Of a stretch of 64,000 nt of DNA, positions 58,813-64,000 are shown in pieces (the stretch's first letter is position 1; every line of letters begins with the position of its first letter). A program made the position numbers and the translations under genes. The notes beneath the pieces are model-generated. The model saw nothing but the letters and a program-made list of their open reading frames with translations, made no database searches and was not told the DNA's origin. The DNA is from Nocardioides szechwanensis (GTDB taxonomy: Bacteria > Actinomycetota > Actinomycetes > Propionibacteriales > Nocardioidaceae), in assembly GCF_900103935.1 (NCBI RefSeq), contig NZ_FNIC01000010.1, positions 40,011-104,010 on the forward strand, given 5' to 3'.

Positions 58813-59732
58813 CAGAGGTTCTCCAGGGCGCCGGTACGACGGATCGCGGCGAGCAGCACGACCATCACCACGATCGGGATCATGGCGATCGCCGCGGCGA
58901 GCGGCAGGTTGTTGGCGGCACCGGCGTTGACGAAGACGAGGTTGCCGAGCATCTGGTTGGCCCCGCCGACGATGTTGACGGTGATGTAGTCGCCCATGGT
59001 CAGCGAGAACGCGAAGATGCCCCCCGCCAGGATGCCCGGGACGAGCAGCGGCAGGACGACGGAGCGCAGCACCATTCCGCTGTTGGCGCCGAGGTCGCCG
59101 GCCGCCTCGAGCAGCGAGTCCGGGACCCGCTCCAGCGCGGCGAAGACCGGCAGGATCACGTAGGGCAGCCAGATGTAGGCCTGGGTGATCACGACCGCGG
59201 TCAGTCCGTAGCCCGGCGACCCGAGACCCGACCACTCGGCCGGGCCGCCCTCGGAGAGCACCACGCGCCAGGCGAACACCTTGACCAGGTAGCTGGCCCA
59301 CAGCGGGGTGAGTACGGCGACCACCAGCATCCGCCGCAGCCGGGGGGAGGCCACCTTGGCCATGTAGAAGGCGATCGGCAGTGCGATCGCCACGTCGATC
59401 ACCGTCACCGCCAGCGCGACGCCGATGGTGCGGACCGTGACGTCCCGGTACACCTGGTTCTCCACCAGGGTCCGGAAGTTGTCGAGGGTCCACGTGCGGT
59501 CGATCTCGCTGCTCAGGCTGTCCACCGACCACAGCGACGTGATCAGCAGCGCAGCCAGCGCGACGACGTAGATGAGCAGCATCCACGCGAGCGGGGCCGA
59601 GAGCAGGAGGCCGAGACGCAGCCACACCAGGCGGTGCAGCAGCCGGGAGCCCGGCCGGGCCACCGGCGCCCGCAGAGCGGGGTCGGTGGTACGGCCGGTC
59701 CGGCCGTCGGCGGCGGGGGTGGAGGTGGCCAT
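58812..59732 (-). CDS. potB: ABC transporter permease (PotB-type)
   Basis: Partner permease, 306 residues, six helices after a hydrophilic N-terminal tail of 40 residues. The coupling loop is DSLLEAAGDLGANSGMVLRS then VVLPLLVPG. LTPLWASYLVKVFAWRVVLS and FSLTMGDYITVNIVGGANQM are PotB-type hallmarks. ATG 59732 is chosen (it precedes ATSTPAADGRTG), with the earlier in-frame region overlapping the binding-protein gene. It is followed in operon order by PotC. Confidence 0.88.
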   Translation of the reverse strand: MATSTPAADGRTGRTTDPALRAPVARPGSRLLHRLVWLRLGLLLSAPLAWMLLIYVVALAALLITSLWSVDSLSSEIDRTWTLDNFRTLVENQVYRDVTVRTIGVALAVTVIDVAIALPIAFYMAKVASPRLRRMLVVAVLTPLWASYLVKVFAWRVVLSEGGPAEWSGLGSPGYGLTAVVITQAYIWLPYVILPVFAALERVPDSLLEAAGDLGANSGMVLRSVVLPLLVPGILAGGIFAFSLTMGDYITVNIVGGANQMLGNLVFVNAGAANNLPLAAAIAMIPIVVMVVLLAAIRRTGALENL

Positions 59733-59734
59733 GG

Positions 59735-60913
59735 TCAGCCCTTGATCTCCGTCCATGCCTGGGTCCACTGCGCGTAGTCGGTGCACTCGACGTCGGTGCG
59801 GCCGTCCAGGCACTCCTTGATCGGGGTGCGCCAGAACCACAGCTGCTCGGCGTACTCCTCGTCACCGGCGTGGAAGGTCTCGCAGTGGTTCGGGTCCGCG
59901 GTCTCCTCGCAGGCTGCGGGGCTGTTGGGCGCCTCGCCGAAGTACTCGGTGGCCTGGGCGTTGGCCTTCGGGGTCAGGATGTAGTCCATCCATGCGTAGG
60001 CGCAGTTGGGGTTCTCCGACTGCGACGACAGCATCCACGTGTCGTTCCACGCGGTCGCTCCCTCGGTCGGCAGCGTGACCTGGACGTCGGCGTTCTTGAT
60101 GTTGTTCTTGATGACCTGCCAGGTGGTGCCCACCACCGAGTCGCCGGTCTCGAACGCCTGAATCTCCTTGAGGTAGTCCGACCAGTACTCGCCGACGTAC
60201 TTCCGCTGCTCCTTGAGCAGGGCCACGGCGGCGTCGAGCTGCTCCTCGTCGAGGGCGTAGGGGTTCTCGATGCCCAGGTCGGGCTGGGTCTTCATGAGGT
60301 AGAGCGCCGCGTCTGCGATGTAGATGGGCGAGTCGTACGCCGTCACCTTGCCTTTGTTGCGCTCGAGCTCCTCGGTGTCGAAGACGGCACCCCAGGACGT
60401 GGGTGCGGAGTCGAAGTTCTTCTCGTTGTACATCAGCAGGTTGGCGCCGTAGCCGTGCGGGACGCCGTAGTTGACCCCGTCGACGGTGTTCCACTCGCTG
60501 TCCTTGAGGAAGTCGAAGACGTTCTCGTAGTTGGGGACCAGGTCGGTGTTGACCTCCTGCGCCTCGTCGGACGCGATCAGCCGCAGCGACAGGTCGCCGG
60601 AGGCGGCGATGACGTCGTAGTCGCCGGTCTTGGCGAGGTTGAGCGCCTCGTCCGAGGTGCCGTAGACCTTGCTGGTCACCTCGCAGCCGGTGTCCTTCTC
60701 GAACGCGGTGACCCAGTCGACCTTCGGGTCGTTGCTGCCGTCCTCGACGTAGCCCGGCCACGCCAGGATGGAGACCTGACCCTCCATCTCGCCGAGCTCC
60801 TCGACGGCGTCGGTCTCCTTGTCCTCGTCGCTGCCGCAGCCGGCCAGCACGGAGACCGCGAGCACGGACAGGCAGGCCATGGTGACGCGGCCGCGCCAAT
60901 GGGTGGGTTTCAT
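59735..60913 (-). CDS. potD: Extracellular solute-binding lipoprotein (PotD-type)
   Basis: Ligand receptor of the importer, 392 residues. MKPTHWRGRVTMACLSVLAV then SVLAGCG gives the lipobox with Cys near 25. The mature part has SILAWPGYVEDGSNDPKVDW (typical first strand of PotD-like proteins), IAASGDLSLRLIASDEAQEV and GVPHGYGANLLMYNEKNFD. The family binds polyamines, but acid-residue positions cannot be matched to a particular ligand. The stop precedes the PotB ATG by two bases. ATG 60913 is preceded by GGAGATCACG. Confidence 0.88.
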   Translation of the reverse strand: MKPTHWRGRVTMACLSVLAVSVLAGCGSDEDKETDAVEELGEMEGQVSILAWPGYVEDGSNDPKVDWVTAFEKDTGCEVTSKVYGTSDEALNLAKTGDYDVIAASGDLSLRLIASDEAQEVNTDLVPNYENVFDFLKDSEWNTVDGVNYGVPHGYGANLLMYNEKNFDSAPTSWGAVFDTEELERNKGKVTAYDSPIYIADAALYLMKTQPDLGIENPYALDEEQLDAAVALLKEQRKYVGEYWSDYLKEIQAFETGDSVVGTTWQVIKNNIKNADVQVTLPTEGATAWNDTWMLSSQSENPNCAYAWMDYILTPKANAQATEYFGEAPNSPAACEETADPNHCETFHAGDEEYAEQLWFWRTPIKECLDGRTDVECTDYAQWTQAWTEIKG

Positions 60914-60959
60914 CGTGATCTCCGATTCCTCGTTGGGTGTGTGGTGCGTGGGTGGTTGC

Positions 60960-62045
60960 TCAGGGGGCGGCGGCCAGAGGGACGACGTCGGCGCGCGCGA
61001 ACCGCACGGTGACGGCGTCGCCACGGTGCGCGGCGGAGTCGAGGGACCCCGTGTACTGCTCGAGGGCCACCAGCTCGAGCCCGTCGTCGGTGCGCAGGTG
61101 CACCCGGTTTCCGGTCCCGAGGTAGATCGTCTCCACCACGACCGCGTCCAGCCGGATCTCGTCGGCGGTGGTCGGCTCGGCGGAGGTAGGTGTGATCCGG
61201 AGCCGCTCGGGGCGCACCGCGTGCTCGGCGCGGACCCCGAGGAGGCGCTGCGAGGTCGCAGCGTCGAAGAGGTTGGTGGTGCCGACGAACCCGGCGACGT
61301 AGGCCGAGCCGGGGGTCTCGTAGATCTCCCGTGGCGTGCCGAGCTGCTGGATGCGGCCGGCGTCGAAGACCGCGATCCGGTCGCTCAGCGTTAGCGCCTC
61401 CTCCTGGTCGTGGGTGACGAAGACGAAGGTGATGCCGAGGTCGCGCTGCAGCTGCTTGAGCTCGACCTGCATCTGCTCGCGCAGCTTGAGGTCGAGCGCG
61501 CCGAGTGGCTCGTCGAGCAGCAGCACCCGGGGCTCCAGCACGATGGCGCGGGCCAGGGCGACCCGCTGGCGCTGCCCACCGGAGAGCTGGTGGGGGCGCC
61601 GGCCGCCGAGCTGGCCGAGGCGCACCGTGTCGAGAGCCTGCTCGGCCCGGCCGCGGCGATCCTTTCTGCCGATGCCGCGCACCCGCAGGCCGTAGGCCAC
61701 GTTGTCCAGGACGCTCATGTGGGGGAAGAGCGCGTAGTCCTGGAAGACGGTGTGGACGTCGCGCTCGAACGGCGCGGCCCGGGTGACGTCGGTGCCGCCG
61801 AGCCACACGGTGCCGGCGGTGGCGGTCTCGAAGCCGGCGATCAGCCGCAGCACCGTGGTCTTGCCCGAGCCGGAGGGGCCGAGCATCGAGAAGAACTCGC
61901 CGTCCGCGATGTCCAGGTCGACGCCGTCCACCGCGGCCACGTCCCCGAACTGCTTGCGCAGGCCGCGCAAGGAGATCGCTGCGGTCGCGGCGGCGTCGCC
62001 GGAGGTGGCCACGGTCGACGCGTCCGCGCCGGTCGGGAGTGACAT
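60960..62045 (-). CDS. potA: ABC transporter ATP-binding subunit (PotA-type)
   Basis: Energises the importer, 361 residues. After a 30-residue Ala-rich leader come LRGLRKQFGDVAAVDGVDLD, Walker A LGPSGSGKTTVLRL, Q-loop FQDYALFPHM, signature HQLSGGQRQRVALARAI, Walker B RVLLLDEPLGALD and H-loop FVTHDQEEA. The C-terminal TOBE domain (about residue 265 onward, GVRAEHAVRPERLRI) is complete. ATG 62045 has GAAGAAGGGC upstream. It is the first gene of the operon potA-potD-potB-potC-aldehyde dehydrogenase. Confidence 0.92.
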   Translation of the reverse strand: MSLPTGADASTVATSGDAAATAAISLRGLRKQFGDVAAVDGVDLDIADGEFFSMLGPSGSGKTTVLRLIAGFETATAGTVWLGGTDVTRAAPFERDVHTVFQDYALFPHMSVLDNVAYGLRVRGIGRKDRRGRAEQALDTVRLGQLGGRRPHQLSGGQRQRVALARAIVLEPRVLLLDEPLGALDLKLREQMQVELKQLQRDLGITFVFVTHDQEEALTLSDRIAVFDAGRIQQLGTPREIYETPGSAYVAGFVGTTNLFDAATSQRLLGVRAEHAVRPERLRITPTSAEPTTADEIRLDAVVVETIYLGTGNRVHLRTDDGLELVALEQYTGSLDSAAHRGDAVTVRFARADVVPLAAAP

Positions 62046-62109
62046 CTGGCAGGGCCCTTCTTCCAGTCCATGTGAATGACGCGTTAACATATGAGTTCAG
62101 AGTTCAAGA

Positions 62110-62123
62110 CGCAAGGGCTTGCG
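62110..62123. promoter_or_regulatory. Palindrome in the divergent promoter region of potA and the GntR gene
   Basis: CGCAAG-GG-CTTGCG: six-base arms with a 2-base spacer. It lies in a 128-base gap, 50 bases before the GntR start, and could be that regulator's operator. Confidence 0.4.
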
Positions 62124-62173
62124 CAAGGATGGTCGGCAATCGTCATCCACACGTAACGCGACAGGAGTCCCAC

Positions 62174-62920
62174 GTGGCCGTGCCGTTCTACGGGCGGGCC
62201 TCGGCGGCGGTGTTCTCGCCGCTGGAGTCGATGAGCCGCTCCGAGCTGGTCGTGTGCCGCCTCATGGACGCGATCGCGCTCGGATTGCTCCCCGACGCCG
62301 AGCAGCTGCCGGGCGAGATGGACCTGGCCAGCATCTTCGGCGTCTCGACCGTCACCGTGCGCGAGGCGCTTTCCGTGCTGCGCGCGGAGGGCCTGATCGA
62401 GACCCGGCGCGGGCGCGGCGGCGGCAGCTTTGTGCGCGCCCCCGAGGACGGCGTCAACCGGCTGGCCCGGCGGCGGCTCGACGGGCTCGCCCTCAGCGAG
62501 CTGCGGGACCTCGGTGACGTGTACGCCGCCATCAGCGGGGCCAGCTCGGCGCTGGCCGCCCGGCGCTCCAGCCCGGACGACCTCGTCCGGCTGGGCCGAG
62601 TCGCCGACGCGCTGGCCGCCGCGGACACCGCCGACGCCCGGCGCCGCGCAGACGGGCACTTCCATATCGAGGTCGCGGCAGCCGCCCAGTCGCCCCAGCT
62701 CTACCACGAGGAGGTGCGGCTCCAGGCCGAGTTCGGCACCCTGCTGTGGATCGCGTTCGGTGACGACTCCAGCCATGCCCAGATGGTCCGCAGCTGCCGC
62801 GCGGTGGTGGCCGCCATCGCCGAGCGCGACCCCCGGGCCGCTCGCGAGGCTGCCGAGCAGCGGGTGGCCGACTCCACCGCGCGCCTGATCGACTACCGAC
62901 TCAACGAGGACCTGACATGA
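62174..62920 (+). CDS. GntR-family regulator (FadR/FCD subfamily)
   Basis: A 248-residue repressor. The winged-helix domain is in the first 90 residues (LMDAIALGLLPDAEQLPGEM then DLASIFGVSTVTVREALSVL, RAEGLIETRRGRGGGSFV). The C-terminal helical FCD domain shows DGHFHIEVAAAAQSPQLYHE, with possible metal His. GTG 62174 has ACAGGAGT four bases upstream. It is divergent from the pot operon and co-transcribed with the Cache-domain gene (ATGA overlap). It probably regulates the importer and the dehydrogenase in response to a small amine or acid. Confidence 0.9.
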   Translation: MAVPFYGRASAAVFSPLESMSRSELVVCRLMDAIALGLLPDAEQLPGEMDLASIFGVSTVTVREALSVLRAEGLIETRRGRGGGSFVRAPEDGVNRLARRRLDGLALSELRDLGDVYAAISGASSALAARRSSPDDLVRLGRVADALAAADTADARRRADGHFHIEVAAAAQSPQLYHEEVRLQAEFGTLLWIAFGDDSSHAQMVRSCRAVVAAIAERDPRAAREAAEQRVADSTARLIDYRLNEDLT

Positions 62921-63621
62921 GCCCGCAGACCCCTCCCGACGTCGAGCGGGTCCGGTACGCGGTCGAGGACGTCGTCAGCCACGCGCTGGACCTCGTCGAC
63001 CGCATCGTCGCGGCCGTCCAGCCGGTCCTGGCCGCACAACCGGCCCCCCGCCGGTCGGACCTCGCCGTGGTGGAGCCGGTCGTCGCGCCCGTGCTGGCCG
63101 ACCTGGACCAGCCGGTCCAGGGCGCCGGGTTCGTCGCGGCCGTGGGTCTGCTCGAGGACGCACGGTGGTGGCTCGAGTGGTTCGCCCGCGACCCAGACGG
63201 CCGCGTCCAGCGCCTGGTCACGCACTCCGAGCCGCAGGCCATGGGGTTCTACGACTACGAGTCCCTGCCGTGGTACCTCGTGCCGAGCACGACCGGCCGT
63301 CCCCACGTCACCGGCCCCTACGTCGACTACGTGTGCACCGAGGAGTACACGCTGACGTTCAGCTCGCCCGTCATGGTCGGTGACCGATTCCTGGGGGTCG
63401 CCGGCGCCGACATCGCGGTCAAGAGCGCCGAGCAGCGACTGCTCCCGGCTCTGTGCGCGGCTGACCGGCGCCTCGCCGTCGTCAACGACGACGGGCGGAT
63501 CCTGTCCAGCAACGATGGCCGCCACGTGTGCGGCGACCTGCTGCCGGACGCCGACGCGCGGGCGGATGCGGCTCACCCCGTGGCGGGCGTGCCGCTGTCG
63601 ATCGTGACGTTGTCCGACTGA
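62917..63621 (+). CDS. Soluble Cache-domain protein
   Basis: A 234-residue protein with the dCache/PDC-like fold of extracytoplasmic sensors, but without a signal peptide or membrane segment. The middle has RVQRLVTHSEPQAMGFYDYE then SLPWYLVPSTTGRPHVTGPY, VDYVCTEEYTLTFSSPVMVG and FLGVAGADIAVKSAEQ, typical of Cache ligand pockets. The following strand, RLAVVNDDGRILSSND, ends the fold. Its start overlaps the GntR stop (ATGA). A cytoplasmic ligand binder coupled to the regulator is inferred; the ligand may be the same as for the importer. Confidence 0.82.
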   Translation: MSPQTPPDVERVRYAVEDVVSHALDLVDRIVAAVQPVLAAQPAPRRSDLAVVEPVVAPVLADLDQPVQGAGFVAAVGLLEDARWWLEWFARDPDGRVQRLVTHSEPQAMGFYDYESLPWYLVPSTTGRPHVTGPYVDYVCTEEYTLTFSSPVMVGDRFLGVAGADIAVKSAEQRLLPALCAADRRLAVVNDDGRILSSNDGRHVCGDLLPDADARADAAHPVAGVPLSIVTLSD

Positions 63622-63645
63622 GCGAGCAGGCGGGGCAGACCCCTA

Positions 63646-64000
63646 GGGCGTGTCTCCTAAAGACAGCGGGGTCGGTCCGGGATTGTTGACTCATGTCGCG
63701 TTCTGCTGTGCTGACTGACGCTCAATGGGCTCGGGTCGAGCCTCTGATGCCCTCCTCTGACGGGCAGCGGGGACGGCCGTTCCGCGATCACCGGCAGGTG
63801 ATCGAAGGCATCGTCTACCGGCTCCGGACCGGGGTGGCGTGGCGGGACCTGCCGGAGTCCTTCGGGCCGTGGCAGACGATCTGGAAGCGTCACAAGCGGT
63901 TCAGCACGGACGGAACCTGGGACAAGATCCACGCTCGTCTGGTCGCTGAAGCCGACGCTGCTGGCGCCGTGGAGTGGAACGTCTCGGTCGACTCCACGAT
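63646..64000 (+). mobile_element. Left end of an IS5-family insertion sequence, cut by the window edge
   Basis: The end GGGCGTGTCTCCTAAAGAC is of the IS5-type terminal repeats seen in actinobacteria. It is preceded by CTA, a possible target duplication. The transposase frame begins 47 bases inside. The right end lies outside the window. It has inserted just downstream of the Cache-domain gene. Confidence 0.75.
63693..64000 (+). CDS. IS5-family transposase, N-terminal part
   Basis: At least 102 codons run to the window edge: SRSAVLTDAQWARVEPLMPS then VIEGIVYRLRTGVAWRDLPE then FGPWQTIWKRHKRFSTDGTW. This is the N-terminal (DUF4096-like) region of IS5-type transposases. The catalytic DDE residues are further on and cannot be seen, although the late VSVDST suggests the first Asp. 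The ATG at 63693 follows GTTGACTC. The product would move the element that begins at 63646. Confidence 0.85.
   Translation, partial: MSRSAVLTDAQWARVEPLMPSSDGQRGRPFRDHRQVIEGIVYRLRTGVAWRDLPESFGPWQTIWKRHKRFSTDGTWDKIHARLVAEADAAGAVEWNVSVDST

Overview
The window is GC-rich DNA (codon third positions almost all G or C, many GTG starts) from an actinobacterium. Lineage markers are the bacterial proteasome activator Bpa, a GTP-type PEP carboxykinase, a SEC-C/DUF5926 protein, an EcsC-family protein and a KstR-like operator. The overall style suggests Nocardioidaceae (Nocardioides-like), but this is an inference: no rRNA or other decisive marker is present.

Layout. 1-3683: 3' part of a glycine-betaine type ABC importer (truncated ATPase, a permease with two membrane domains in one chain, a lipoprotein binding protein). 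3700-4432: an MFS transporter pseudogene with several internal deletions. 4535-13239: a RecQ helicase fused to a ComF-like domain, a DapB-like oxidoreductase behind a KstR-type operator, glutathione peroxidase, a SNF2 helicase with a SWIM-finger partner, and an MFS transporter. 13247-19066: a peptidoglycan-binding-domain protein and a TetR regulator divergent from a leucine/isovalerate-type cluster (acyl-CoA carboxylase beta and alpha subunits, HMG-CoA lyase); the divergent promoter region holds nested inverted repeats. 19063-22515: two sulfotransferases with a degenerate relative between them. 22476-30025: EcsC protein, aat, two tandem small lipoproteins, rhodanese, Fpg/Nei glycosylase, an AAA ATPase, a deletion scar joining two truncated genes, a GDPD phosphodiesterase and a DUF5926 protein. 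30012-40063, mostly minus strand: cyclic-nucleotide-binding protein plus class III cyclase, an exported protein, arginine deiminase, GDT1-type transporter, LanC-like protein, fatty acid desaturase, prephenate dehydratase, a SnoaL-like protein flanked by two related hairpins, and a PAP2/diacylglycerol-kinase fusion. 40143-44205: serS operon with two HAD phosphatases, an acetyltransferase and an exported protein. 44210-50356: Bpa, quinone oxidoreductase, a DUF6457/MobA pair, nitrilase, a membrane protein, a biotinyl carrier protein and two tRNA-Ser genes. 50588-51937: a 44-codon secreted-peptide gene facing a LuxR-type regulator. 52046-56424: two tandem GTP-type PEPCK genes and an ArsR regulator. 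56490-56562: tRNA-Arg. 56633-63621: a polyamine-type ABC importer with an aldehyde dehydrogenase, a GntR regulator and a Cache-domain protein. 63646-64000: left end of an IS5-family insertion sequence.

How the genes work together. Import systems for osmolytes and polyamines bracket the window. Central and amino-acid catabolism is represented by leucine degradation, arginine deiminase, PEPCK and the polyamine/GABA-type aldehyde dehydrogenase. Many genes overlap by the 4-base ATGA or GTGA arrangement, which marks tight operons (carboxylase-lyase-sulfotransferase; serS-HAD-GNAT-HAD; cNMP-binding protein-cyclase; GntR-Cache).

The most novel-looking item is the tiny exported peptide (predicted mature region about 15 residues with a C-x3-C pair) next to a convergent LuxR-type regulator and downstream of a perfect 10-base inverted repeat. 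Its architecture suggests a peptide signal or another regulated small secreted product. Next are the nested palindromes upstream of the carboxylase genes, the degenerate sulfotransferase between two intact ones, the second PEPCK with a Ser replacing the hallmark P-loop Cys, and two deletion-scarred loci. No CRISPR array, rRNA or prophage was seen.
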